This document shows positions 17,314 through 25,932 of a DNA stretch of 64,000 nucleotides, piece by piece. Source of the stretch: PALSA-505 sp963699015 (GTDB lineage Bacteria; Actinomycetota; Actinomycetes; Streptosporangiales; Streptosporangiaceae). A model generated the notes under the pieces. The model did no database searches and was not told the DNA's origin. It worked only from the letters and a program-made list of their open reading frames with translations. The translations under genes and the position numbers were made by a program. Numbering within the stretch: the stretch's first letter is position 1; each line of letters begins with the position of its first letter. The stretch lies in the NCBI GenBank assembly GCA_963699015.1, contig CAVOSX010000001.1, forward strand, positions 868,001 through 932,000, written 5' to 3'.

Positions 17314-18137
17314 CCGCGCCGTCCGCGGCCAGCGCCCCGCCTGACGCCACGGCCGGGTCTTCCCAGTTCCGTCCCGCGCCGGGAGCGGCCAGGCTGGCGC
17401 GGATGGTCGCGGCGCAGTCCTCGCTCGAGGCCAGGACCCTGGTCCGCAACGGCGAGCAGCTGCTGCTCATCCTGATCATCCCGGTGCTGCTGCTCGTCGG
17501 CGTCAGCCTGGAGTCATTCATCAACATCGGCTCCAGGACGCGGCTCGACCGGGTCAACTTCCTGGTTCCGGGGATCATCGCGCTCGCCGTGATGTCCACC
17601 GCGTTCACCAGCCAGGCGATCGCGACCGGCTTCGAGCGGCGCTACGGCGTGCTGAAGCGCCTCGGGGCCACGCCGCTGTCGCGCGGCGGGCTGATCGCCG
17701 CCAAGACCTGCACGGTCATCGCGGTGGAACTGGTCCAGGTGCTGATCATCGTCGTGGTGGGCCTGGCCCTGGGCTGGCAGCCGCACAGCACGGCCGCGGG
17801 CGTCGTCTGGGCCGTGCTGCTGGTGGCCGTCGGGACCGCAGCCTTCAGCGGGCTCGCGCTGCTGCTGGCGGGGACGCTGCGCGCCGAGGCGACCCTGGCC
17901 GCGGCCAACCTGGTCTACCTGGTGCTGCTCGGCGTGGGCGGGGTGCTGTTCCCGCTGACCAAGTTCCCGCCGGGCGCGCGCGGACCGCTCAAGCTGCTGC
18001 CGTCGGGTGCGCTGTCTGACGGGCTGCATCAGGTGCTGCAGCACGCGGGCGGGTTCCCGGCCGCGGATTTCCTGGTGCTGGCGGTGTGGGCGGCGGCGGC
18101 GATCGGGGTGGCCGCGCGGACGTTCCGGTGGGAATAG
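17310..18137 (+). CDS. ABC-2 exporter permease
   Basis: 275 residues from ATG 17310, overlapping the ATPase stop (ATGA). Six hydrophobic segments; ABC-2 features include EARTLVRNGEQLLLILIIPVL near the N-terminus and FERRYGVLKRLGATPLSR in the cytoplasmic loop. It forms the membrane part of the exporter. The N-terminal ~35 residues are Ala/Pro-rich. Confidence 0.9.
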   Translation: MTAPSAASAPPDATAGSSQFRPAPGAARLARMVAAQSSLEARTLVRNGEQLLLILIIPVLLLVGVSLESFINIGSRTRLDRVNFLVPGIIALAVMSTAFTSQAIATGFERRYGVLKRLGATPLSRGGLIAAKTCTVIAVELVQVLIIVVVGLALGWQPHSTAAGVVWAVLLVAVGTAAFSGLALLLAGTLRAEATLAAANLVYLVLLGVGGVLFPLTKFPPGARGPLKLLPSGALSDGLHQVLQHAGGFPAADFLVLAVWAAAAIGVAARTFRWE

Positions 18138-18257
18138 ATCTCCTCCGGCGCCGGTGCCCGGCGGCGCCGCGCGTACCGCCAGCGACGGTGACGGGGCAGG
18201 CCCGGCCTGGCCCGCCCTGACTGGCAGGGCCGCCGGCCGCATGACGCCGCGCGACCC

Positions 18258-18263
18258 TACGAT
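18258..18263 (+). promoter_or_regulatory. -10 element of a leaderless ctaA transcript
   Basis: TACGAT, 6 bp before GTG 18270; no Shine-Dalgarno sequence. Confidence 0.45.
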
Positions 18264-18269
18264 GGGTGG

Positions 18270-19526
18270 GTGCCCGCCGACCTCGCCTCGAAGACCGCGC
18301 CGCCGGCGCCCGCTCGCGGTTCAGCGGTGCGGCGCGGGCTGGCCAGGATCGCGGCCCCTGTGCTCTGGCCTTCAGCCGCGTCGATGCGCGTCATCGCGCT
18401 GGCCGGCGTGGTCGCCACGGCCGGCAGCATCGCCACCGGGGCGGCGGTCCGGCTGAGCCAGTCCGGCCTCGGCTGCCCCGACTGGCCGGAGTGCACCAGG
18501 CAGAGCCTGGTCGCGGCTAGCTCCAAGGGAGATTCGCTCACCCACGCGTGGGTCGAGTTCGGTAACCGCCTGTTCGTGACGCTGGTCCTGATCACCTCGG
18601 TGGTCGTCCTGGTCGCGACGTGGCGGTTCGCGCACGGCGCGCGGCGGCCACAGGGCCCGGCCCATCCCCCGGGGGCGGCGTCGCCGGGACGGGCGCTGCG
18701 GCGGGAGCCGGCCGCGCCGCCGGATGCGGCGGTTCGGCCGGGACGCGGAGTACGGCGGCAGGCCGCGGCCCGGAGCCCTGACCAGGGCGAGCCGCCGCAG
18801 CGGGCCGACGGGCGGCAGCCGGGACCGCCGCCCGGCGCGGCCCGGCCGTCGTCTCGTGGCCTGATCTGGCTGGCCGCCATGCAGCCTGCCGGGGTAGCAC
18901 TGCAGGCCGTCCTCGGCGGGATCGTGGTGCTCACCAAGCTCGACCCGGCGACCGTCTCCATCCACTTCCTGGTCTCGATCGTGGTCCTGGGCGCGGCCGT
19001 CGCGCTGCACGCGCGGTTTGCCGATCCGCCGCAGCCGCCCGGCGCGGCCGCGCGCAGCGACCTGCGCTGGCTGTCGGCCGCGCTGGTGGCCGTGACCGGC
19101 CTCATGCTCGCCGCGGGCACCGTGGTTACCGGCACCGGGCCGCTGGCGGGGGCCGCATCGGTGCCCCGGTATCACCTCCCGCTGGCGGGCGTGACCCAGT
19201 TCCACGCCGATATCGGCTGGCTGCTGGGCGGTCTTAGCGTGGCGACGCTGATCGCGCTGCGCGCGGCCCGGCCGCCGGGCGGGGCCGTCCGCCGTGGATG
19301 GGTCCTGCTCGGCCTGATCCTCGGCCAGGGAATCATCGGCTACTCCCAGTACTTCAGCGGGCTGCCGGCCGGGCTGGTCTGGGTGCACGTGCTCGGCGCC
19401 ACGCTGATCTGGATCACCGCGCTGCGGCTGTTCTTCCTGCTGTGGCCGGGGCTGCTGCGGCCGGCTCAGCCGGCCGAGGTGACCCGCACCGAGCCGGTTG
19501 CGCCGCCTGCGGCGGCGAAAGGCTAG
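18270..19526 (+). CDS. ctaA: Heme A synthase (COX15/CtaA)
   Basis: 418-residue membrane enzyme that converts heme O to heme A for cytochrome aa3 oxidase. Predicted 8 membrane helices in two four-helix halves. Heme-ligand-type His residues sit in LTHAWVEFGNRL, SIHFLVS, QFHADIGWLL and VWVHVLGATL; a Cys pair occurs in LGCPDWPEC. Residues ~124-197 are a Pro/Arg/Ala-rich insertion in the cytoplasmic loop between helices 2 and 3, making the protein about 70 residues longer than usual. ctaB, usually nearby, is absent here. Confidence 0.93.
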   Translation: MPADLASKTAPPAPARGSAVRRGLARIAAPVLWPSAASMRVIALAGVVATAGSIATGAAVRLSQSGLGCPDWPECTRQSLVAASSKGDSLTHAWVEFGNRLFVTLVLITSVVVLVATWRFAHGARRPQGPAHPPGAASPGRALRREPAAPPDAAVRPGRGVRRQAAARSPDQGEPPQRADGRQPGPPPGAARPSSRGLIWLAAMQPAGVALQAVLGGIVVLTKLDPATVSIHFLVSIVVLGAAVALHARFADPPQPPGAAARSDLRWLSAALVAVTGLMLAAGTVVTGTGPLAGAASVPRYHLPLAGVTQFHADIGWLLGGLSVATLIALRAARPPGGAVRRGWVLLGLILGQGIIGYSQYFSGLPAGLVWVHVLGATLIWITALRLFFLLWPGLLRPAQPAEVTRTEPVAPPAAAKG

Positions 19527-19545
19527 CCACCGGTCCTCGCTGCCG

Positions 19546-21045
19546 TCAGCCTGGCCATCCCGGCTGCGGCGGGCGCGGGCCGGGCGGCGGCTGCCCCGCC
19601 GGGTGCGGGCCGGGAGGCGGCTGCCCCGCTGAGTGCGGGCCGGGAGGCGGCTGCCCCGCCGGGTGCGGGCCGGGCGGCGGCTGCCCTGCCGGTGACGGCG
19701 CAGCCTGCTGCCCCCGTTGCGGGGAGGCCGGCCACCCGCCAGGCGCGGCTCCGCCGGGCTGATAGTGCCCCTCGGGAGGCAGCACCGGGGGCGGCATGGG
19801 CGCGGGGTACGCCCGGCTGTGCGCCAGGCCCGAGGTGCCCTGCGTCGCCCAGGGCGGCAGCGAGGGCTCCGGCTGATGGCTCAGGAACGCCTCCCTGGCC
19901 ACCTGCATGAGACCGAGCAGCGCCTGCTGGCGGTGCGCGAACGTGCCGGGGTCGATCACCTGGCGTTCGGCCTGCTGGTGCAGCAGCGCGAGTTCGGTCG
20001 CGGCCAGCTGGTAGTCGGTCATCGCGGCCGCGGCCGGCCTGCCGCCGGTGGCCCGCGCCCACGCCCGGGCGCGGCGGCGGCCCTCCAGGGAACTGAGCAT
20101 CTGCACGTCCCACATGGTGACCACCCCGGTGGGCACGTAGCCGGGCAGAACCCGCCAGATCAGTCCCACGATCCGGCGCCGGTCGTTCACCAGGATCACG
20201 ATGAGCCCGATGAATACACAGAACAAGATGCCATAGGCGACCGCCAGCCCGCCGAAGCCGAACCTCGACAGCGCGTTCCACGTCCCGTGCAGCAGCATGG
20301 CGGCCAGCCAGCCGAGCGGCAGCGCCCACCAGGCGCGCCGGTGTGAGGCCGCGTACGCCGCGCCGAGGCCGGTCATCGCGGTGAATATCGGGTGCGCGAA
20401 GGGGGAAAGCAGCCCGCGCAGCACGAACGTGAACTCGAGCAGCTTCACCCCGCCTATGGTGGGCTTGACCAGCGCCTCGATGTAGTAGCCGACGTTCTCG
20501 ACCATGGCGAAACCCAGTCCCACCATGGCCGCGTAGATGATGCCGTCGGTGGGCCCGTCCAGCTCGCTGCGGCGCCACCAGACCATGCCGACCAGGAAGG
20601 CGCCCTTCAGCGTCTCCTCGACCACGGGGGCGCCGAACGTGGCCGAGATATAGTCGCCGTTCGAGGTGCCGAGCGCGGGCTGGGTGATGAAGACCATCCC
20701 CGCCGTGTTGATCAGCGCGGCGAAGAGCGCGGCGACCCCCGCCCCCCACAAGAACGCGAACAGCAGGTGCGCGCGCGGCTCCGGCTCAAGGCGGTCCAGC
20801 AGCAGCACCAGCGACACCAGCAGCGGCACCGGGAGCAGAGCCAGGGGAAGTGCGATGAAGAACGGGGCGGCGCTGTGCACCCCGCTGCCCAGGCTCTCGA
20901 GCAGGTCCGCGCCGAGGGCGATGAGCAGGCACAGCACCGCGAGCACGGTGCCAATGGTCAGCCCCACCCGGCGACGGCCCGGCGTCCGGCCCTCGATCAC
21001 TGCCCTCGGGTCGAAAACCGGCATCCCGCGCGCCATAGCCGGCAT
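19546..21045 (-). CDS. PrsW-family intramembrane metalloprotease-like protein
   Basis: 499 residues from ATG 21045 with GAGGA 8 bp upstream. About 8-9 membrane helices at residues ~25-300. PrsW-type conserved residues: FGAPVVEETLKGAF (paired Glu), MVENVGYY, SPFAHPIFTAMTGLG and LHGTWNAL (His). The C-terminal ~200 residues are cytoplasmic or extracytoplasmic Pro/Gly/Gln-rich sequence ending in four 10-residue repeats. PrsW relatives cleave anti-sigma factors; the target here is unknown. It occupies the place where ctaB and tkt usually lie. Confidence 0.85.
   Translation of the reverse strand: MPAMARGMPVFDPRAVIEGRTPGRRRVGLTIGTVLAVLCLLIALGADLLESLGSGVHSAAPFFIALPLALLPVPLLVSLVLLLDRLEPEPRAHLLFAFLWGAGVAALFAALINTAGMVFITQPALGTSNGDYISATFGAPVVEETLKGAFLVGMVWWRRSELDGPTDGIIYAAMVGLGFAMVENVGYYIEALVKPTIGGVKLLEFTFVLRGLLSPFAHPIFTAMTGLGAAYAASHRRAWWALPLGWLAAMLLHGTWNALSRFGFGGLAVAYGILFCVFIGLIVILVNDRRRIVGLIWRVLPGYVPTGVVTMWDVQMLSSLEGRRRARAWARATGGRPAAAAMTDYQLAATELALLHQQAERQVIDPGTFAHRQQALLGLMQVAREAFLSHQPEPSLPPWATQGTSGLAHSRAYPAPMPPPVLPPEGHYQPGGAAPGGWPASPQRGQQAAPSPAGQPPPGPHPAGQPPPGPHSAGQPPPGPHPAGQPPPGPRPPQPGWPG
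19571..19690. repeat. Four 30-bp tandem repeats in the PrsW-like gene
   Basis: Units at 19571, 19601, 19631 and 19661 encode PAGQPPPGPH with small changes. They are in-frame, so copy number can change without breaking the gene. Confidence 0.85.
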
Positions 21046-21049
21046 GCTA

Positions 21050-21071
21050 CTTGTCCTCAGCTTGTCCTCAG
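21050..21071. repeat. 11-bp tandem duplication covering the PrsW ribosome binding site
   Basis: CTTGTCCTCAG occurs twice back to back (minus strand CTGAGGACAAG). Each copy carries GAGGA, so the Shine-Dalgarno sequence is duplicated. Confidence 0.7.
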
Positions 21072-21236
21072 CGCGGCAACGGGCGCGATGGCACCGCCAG
21101 GAACAGCAGCACCAGGTAGGCATGGGACCAGGGGCTGGCGAGAACCGCTCGGAGATAGGCTCAACATGCACACGGGGATTCAGGGGCAGGGATCCCGGAC
21201 TGCAGCACGCCACGAGAAGAGGCAGGTGATCGCCCG

Positions 21237-21533
21237 GTGACCAGCGAGCCGCCGGCCTCTTCCCCGGAACGGAACGACACCGATCACCGGGCCCTGATGC
21301 CGCAGATCCTGGCCCGGGTACCGGCTGGCGCCGGGATTGCGCGGGGCTGGCGTGAATTCACCGGCGGCGCCGGGGAATGTGTCACCCGGGAGCACTTCGG
21401 CGCGTCGGCGTCCGGCCAGACCCTGGATCAGGAATCCGCACCTACCCGGGAGCGCGTGGCCGCCCCGGCGCGCCCCAGCATCGCAAGGACAACCGCCCGG
21501 AAGGACGACCCACACCATGACCTCGAATCCTGA
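21237..21533 (+). pseudogene. Degenerate C-terminal remnant of transketolase
   Basis: Open frame of 98 codons from GTG 21237. Residues ~25-85 match the end of actinobacterial transketolases: ARVPAGAGIARGWREFTG, then REHFGASASGQTL and a final AARPSIARTTA-like helix. Only the last ~60-70 residues remain, without TPP-binding domains, and the tail overlaps the tal start by 17 bp. Transketolase normally lies directly upstream of tal in this block, so this is probably what is left of tkt. A working copy must be elsewhere in the genome. It could still be expressed as a short protein, but no function is expected. Confidence 0.7.
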
Positions 21534-22659
21534 TGACACACTGCAACAGCTATCTGATGCCGGGGTATCGATCTGGCTCGATGACATCAGCCGCGAGCGG
21601 CTGACCACGGGCAACCTCGCGACGCTGATCCGCGACATGCACGTGGTCGGCGTGACGTCCAATCCCACGATCTTCGCGCACGCGCTGAGCTCCGGCTCCG
21701 CCTATGACGACCAGATCGCCGACCTGGCCTGCCGGGGCGTCTCGGTGGGAGAGGCGTCCCGGGCCATCACCACTTTCGACATCCGCTGGGGGTGCGACGT
21801 GTTCCAGCCGGTCTACGCGGCGACCGGCGGGCTGGACGGCCGGGTCTCACTTGAGGTGGACCCGCGGCTGGCCGGCGACACGCGCAAGACGGTCGCTGAG
21901 GCGAAGGCGCTGTCGTGGATGGTGGACAGGCCCAACCTGTTCATCAAGATCCCGGCCACCCTGGCGGGACTGCCCGCTATCACCGCGTGCCTGGCCGAGG
22001 GGATCAACGTCAACGTCACGCTGATCTTCTCGCTGACCCGGTACAACGAGGTCATCGACGCGTTCATGACCGGGCTCGAGCAGGCCGCGGCGGCAGGTCA
22101 TGACCTGTCGTCGATGTACTCGGTGGCTTCGTTCTTCGTCAGCCGGATGGACACCGAGGTGGACAACCGGCTGGACAAGCTGGGCACGCCCGAGGCAAGG
22201 GCACTGCGCGGCAAGGCCGCGATCGCCAACACCAGGCTGGCCTACGAGCTGTACGAACAGCGATTCAGCACGCCGCGCTGGGAGTCGCTGCGGTCCGCCG
22301 GCGCCCACCCGCAGCGGCCGCTGTGGGCCTCGACGAGCACCAAGGATCCCGAATTCGACGACACCATGTACGTGGTGGAGCTGGTGGCCCCGGGCATCGT
22401 GAACACGATGCCGGAGGCTACGCTGCATGCGGTTGCCGCGCATGGCAAGCTGCATGGCAACACCGCGGCGCAGGGCTACGACGAGGCCCGGCAGGTCTTC
22501 GCGGACCTGGAGCGGCTCGGCATCAGTTACGACGATGTGGTCGCCGTGCTCGAGGAAGAGGGGGTCGCGAAGTTCGCCGTGTCCTGGGACGGGCTGCTGG
22601 AGACGATCAAGAAGGAAATGGATGCCCACGGCTCTGGCCAGGAGGCGGGTGCGCAGTGA
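21517..22659 (+). CDS. tal: Transaldolase
   Basis: 380-residue transaldolase of the non-oxidative pentose phosphate pathway (sedoheptulose-7-P + glyceraldehyde-3-P to erythrose-4-P + fructose-6-P). The N-terminus has GVSIWLDDISRERL and VGVTSNPTIF; the Schiff-base lysine is K144 in NLFIKIPAT; RPLWASTSTKDPEF is present. ATG 21517 has GGAAGGAC upstream. It is first of the tal-pgi-zwf-opcA-pgl run. Confidence 0.96.
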   Translation: MTSNPDDTLQQLSDAGVSIWLDDISRERLTTGNLATLIRDMHVVGVTSNPTIFAHALSSGSAYDDQIADLACRGVSVGEASRAITTFDIRWGCDVFQPVYAATGGLDGRVSLEVDPRLAGDTRKTVAEAKALSWMVDRPNLFIKIPATLAGLPAITACLAEGINVNVTLIFSLTRYNEVIDAFMTGLEQAAAAGHDLSSMYSVASFFVSRMDTEVDNRLDKLGTPEARALRGKAAIANTRLAYELYEQRFSTPRWESLRSAGAHPQRPLWASTSTKDPEFDDTMYVVELVAPGIVNTMPEATLHAVAAHGKLHGNTAAQGYDEARQVFADLERLGISYDDVVAVLEEEGVAKFAVSWDGLLETIKKEMDAHGSGQEAGAQ

Positions 22660-22671
22660 GCACGGAGGCCG

Positions 22672-24357
22672 GTGCGGCCGGCGAACCGCCGGCCACCGGC
22701 CGCTGCGCCCTACGCGGGCCGGGTGACGTCGGGTGACGCGGTCACCGTCAACACCCGCGGCGTCGCGGTCATGGACGCCGAGCAGAAGGCCGCCGACAGC
22801 CTCATCGCCGACGGCGTGCCTGCGGCCCTGATGACGAAGGCTCCTGGGCTGTGGGGCCCGGCCGCGGCGGCGCAAGCGGCGGTCAGTCTGGGCTGGCTGA
22901 CGGCGCCGCGCAGCTCGCGGTCACTGCTCGGTTCGCTCGGCACGCTGGCCGCGCAGGTGCGCGAGGACGGCCTGGACCACGTCGTGCTCGCCGCGACGGG
23001 CGGCTCGTCCCTGGCTTCGGAGGCGATCGGCCGCAGCGCCGGGGTGGCGCTGACCGTGCTGGACAGCACCGACCCGCACGAGGTAGCCGCGACCCTCAGG
23101 GACCGGCTGGACAGCACGCTCGTGGTGGTGTCGGGCAAGTGCGGCTCGACGATCGAGACCGACAGCCACCGTCGCATCTACGAACGCGCCTTCGCCGGCC
23201 TTGGGCTGTCGCCGCAGCAGGTCGCCCGCAGGTTCGTGGTCGTCACCGACCCGGGATCGCCGCTGGAGAAGATCGCCGACGAGGCCGGCTACCACGTCGT
23301 GCTCGCCGATCCGAACGTGGCCGGGCGGTACGGCGCACTCGATGCGTTCGGCCTGGTGCCCGCGGCGCTGGCGGGCGTGGACGTGACCCGGCTGCTTGAC
23401 GAGGCCGGCAGCGTGGCCTCCGTGCTGAGCAGCACCTCGGACAATCCCGGGCTCGCGCTGGGTGCCGCGCTGGGCGGCTACGCGCTGGCCGGGCACGACA
23501 AGGCCGTGCTGGCCGACTGCCGCTCCGGGCTCGCCGGGTTCGGCGACTGGGCCGAGCAGCTGGTCGCGGGGTCCACCGGCAAGGACGGCCGCGGAATCCT
23601 GCCTGTCGTGGTCGAAGGCGAGGATGCGCCGGGCTTCTCGCCGGGTCCCGAAGCGCACCTGGTCGCCCTCGGCGACCCGGCCGGGCCGGTCGATACCGTG
23701 ATCTCCGGCCCGCTCGGCGCCCAGTTCCTGGTCTGGGAGTACGCGGTCGCGGTGGCCGGCCGCCTGCTCGGCGTCAATCCCTTCGACCAGCCGGACGTCG
23801 CCGAGTCCGAGGACGCTACCAGGCGACTGCTGGCCGAGGCCGCGGGCGGCCCGCTGCTGGCCGGCGAGCCCGTGTTCACCGACGGCGCCATCGACGTACA
23901 CGGGGACACGGACTTCATCGCCGGCGCAGCGGATCTGGCCGGCTTGCTGGACGCCGTGCTGTGGTCGCTGCCCGAGTCCGGCTATCTTGCGATCATGGCC
24001 TATCTGGACCGGGCGGGGGACGCCGAGGCGCAGCGGCTGCGCGCTGCCCTGGCCGCGCGGACCACCCATCCGGTCACGTTCGGCTGGGCCCCCAGGGTCT
24101 TGCACTCGGCCGGCCAGTACCACAAGGGCGGTCCCCCGACCGGGGTCTTCCTGCAGATCACCGGCGCGCTCGCCGAGGATATCGAGGTCCCGGGAGAGCC
24201 GTACACGCTGGGCAGGCTCCAGCTTGCCCAGGCCCTGGGCGACCTCGGCGCGCTGCGGCGGCGGGACAGGCCGGCCATCCGGCTGCACCTGCGCGACCGC
24301 CGGGCCGGGATCGCCCAGCTGCTCGCCGCCGCGTCCACGGAAGGAGTCGGAAGATGA
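22672..24357 (+). CDS. pgi: Glucose-6-phosphate isomerase
   Basis: Up to 561 residues. SIS-type GPI fold: VVLAATGGSSLASEAIG, VVSGKCGSTIETDS, VVTDPGSPLEKIA, and HSAGQYHKGGPPTGVFLQI with the catalytic-region Lys/His. It interconverts glucose-6-P and fructose-6-P. The start is uncertain: GTG 22672 has a ribosome site too close, GTG 22723 is possible, and a GTG at 22656 that overlaps the tal stop (GTGA) is out of frame by one base, which might mean a frame error in 22660-22720. The stop overlaps zwf (ATGA). Confidence 0.9.
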   Translation: MRPANRRPPAAAPYAGRVTSGDAVTVNTRGVAVMDAEQKAADSLIADGVPAALMTKAPGLWGPAAAAQAAVSLGWLTAPRSSRSLLGSLGTLAAQVREDGLDHVVLAATGGSSLASEAIGRSAGVALTVLDSTDPHEVAATLRDRLDSTLVVVSGKCGSTIETDSHRRIYERAFAGLGLSPQQVARRFVVVTDPGSPLEKIADEAGYHVVLADPNVAGRYGALDAFGLVPAALAGVDVTRLLDEAGSVASVLSSTSDNPGLALGAALGGYALAGHDKAVLADCRSGLAGFGDWAEQLVAGSTGKDGRGILPVVVEGEDAPGFSPGPEAHLVALGDPAGPVDTVISGPLGAQFLVWEYAVAVAGRLLGVNPFDQPDVAESEDATRRLLAEAAGGPLLAGEPVFTDGAIDVHGDTDFIAGAADLAGLLDAVLWSLPESGYLAIMAYLDRAGDAEAQRLRAALAARTTHPVTFGWAPRVLHSAGQYHKGGPPTGVFLQITGALAEDIEVPGEPYTLGRLQLAQALGDLGALRRRDRPAIRLHLRDRRAGIAQLLAAASTEGVGR

Positions 24358-25916
24358 CAGCGGTCAGCGCGGGCGGAGAACTCGTAGCGGCCAACCCGCT
24401 GCGTGATGTCCGCGACCGGCGCATTCCCCGGGTAGCCGGCCCGTGCGTGCTCATCATGTTCGGCGTCACCGGCGACCTGGCGCGCAAGAAGCTGCTGCCG
24501 GCGATCTACGACCTGGCCAACCGGGGGCTGCTGCCACCGGGGTTCTCGCTGGTCGGCTTCGCGCGCAGGGACTGGGAGCACGAGGACTTCGCGCAGCTGA
24601 CCTACGAGGCGGTGAAACAGCACGCGCGCACCCCGTTCCGGGACGAGGTGTGGCAGCAGGTCAGCGAGGGGGTGCGTTTCGTACCCGGCGAGTTCACCGA
24701 CGACGAGGCATTCGACCGGCTGGCCGAGACCGTGCACGAGCTCGACGCCGAGCGCGGCACCGGCGGCAACTACGCGTTCTACCTCTCCATCCCGCCCAAG
24801 ACTTTCCCTGAGGTAGTCGGGCAGCTGAAGCGGTCGGGCCTGTCCGACCCCGGCGAGGGCATCGGGGGGGTGCGGCCGTGGCGGCGGGTGGTCATCGAGA
24901 AGCCGTTCGGTCACGACCTGGCCAGTGCCAGGGAGCTGAACGCGATGCTCGACGCCGTTTTCCCGGCCAACGCCGTGTTCAGGATCGACCACTACCTCGG
25001 CAAAGAGACAGTCCTGAATATCCTGGCGCTGCGGTTCGCGAACACGCTCTGGGAACCGATATGGAACCGCAGTTACGTGGATCACGTGCAGATCACCATG
25101 GCCGAGGACATCGGGATCGGCGGCCGGGCCGGCTACTACGACGGCATCGGCGCGGCCCGGGACGTGATCCAGAACCACCTGCTGCAGCTGCTGGCCCTGA
25201 CCGCGATGGAGGAGCCGCTCTCCTTCGACGCCGACTCGCTGCGGATGGAGAAGCAGAAGGCGCTGAGCGCCGTCCGGCTACCGTCCGACCTGGCCACGGG
25301 CACCGCCCGGGGGCAGTACACAGCGGGCTGGCAGGGCGGCATCGAGGTGCCCGGATTCCTCGAGGAGGACGGTATCGCCCCCGACTCGCAGACCGAGACC
25401 TACGCCGCGATGCGGCTCGGCGTGGACACCAGGCGGTGGGCGGGCGTGCCGTTCTTCCTGCGGGCCGGAAAGCGCCTGCCGATCCGGATGACCGAGATCG
25501 CACTGATCTTCCAGCGCGCGCCGCACCTGCCGTTCACCGCCACCGACACCGAGGAACTCGGCCAGAACGCGCTGGTGATCCGGGTGCAGCCGGACGAGGG
25601 TGTCACCGTCCGGTTCGGCTCCAAGGTACCCGGGGCCGCGATGGAGGTCCGCGACGTGAACATGGACTTCGCCTACGGCCAGTCCTTCACCGAGTCCAGC
25701 CCGGAGGCCTACGAGCGGCTCCTGCTCGAGGTGCTGATCGGCGACGCGCCGCTGTTCCCGCACCAGAAGGAGGTCGAGCTGTCCTGGGAGATCCTCGACC
25801 CGGTGGAGCAGTTCTGGGCCGAGCACGGCAAGCCGGAACAGTACCCGGCCGGGACGGCGGGCCCGCCTGGCGCCGATGCCCTGATGGGCCCGGGACGGGC
25901 CTGGCGGCGGCTGTGA
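24354..25916 (+). CDS. zwf: Glucose-6-phosphate 1-dehydrogenase
   Basis: 520-residue first enzyme of the oxidative pentose phosphate pathway. NADP-binding motif FGVTGDLARKKLLPA near residue 40; substrate/catalytic block FRIDHYLGKETV near residue 212; EKPFGHDL upstream of it. ATG 24354 overlaps the pgi stop and has AAGGAG before it. Followed at 16 bp by opcA, its activator. Confidence 0.97.
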   Translation: MTAVSAGGELVAANPLRDVRDRRIPRVAGPCVLIMFGVTGDLARKKLLPAIYDLANRGLLPPGFSLVGFARRDWEHEDFAQLTYEAVKQHARTPFRDEVWQQVSEGVRFVPGEFTDDEAFDRLAETVHELDAERGTGGNYAFYLSIPPKTFPEVVGQLKRSGLSDPGEGIGGVRPWRRVVIEKPFGHDLASARELNAMLDAVFPANAVFRIDHYLGKETVLNILALRFANTLWEPIWNRSYVDHVQITMAEDIGIGGRAGYYDGIGAARDVIQNHLLQLLALTAMEEPLSFDADSLRMEKQKALSAVRLPSDLATGTARGQYTAGWQGGIEVPGFLEEDGIAPDSQTETYAAMRLGVDTRRWAGVPFFLRAGKRLPIRMTEIALIFQRAPHLPFTATDTEELGQNALVIRVQPDEGVTVRFGSKVPGAAMEVRDVNMDFAYGQSFTESSPEAYERLLLEVLIGDAPLFPHQKEVELSWEILDPVEQFWAEHGKPEQYPAGTAGPPGADALMGPGRAWRRL

Positions 25917-25932
25917 CCGGAGGCGAACCGCG

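Noticed and set aside
19571..19690. Possible CRISPR array
   Set aside because: The 30-bp units are contiguous without spacers and encode an in-frame peptide repeat.
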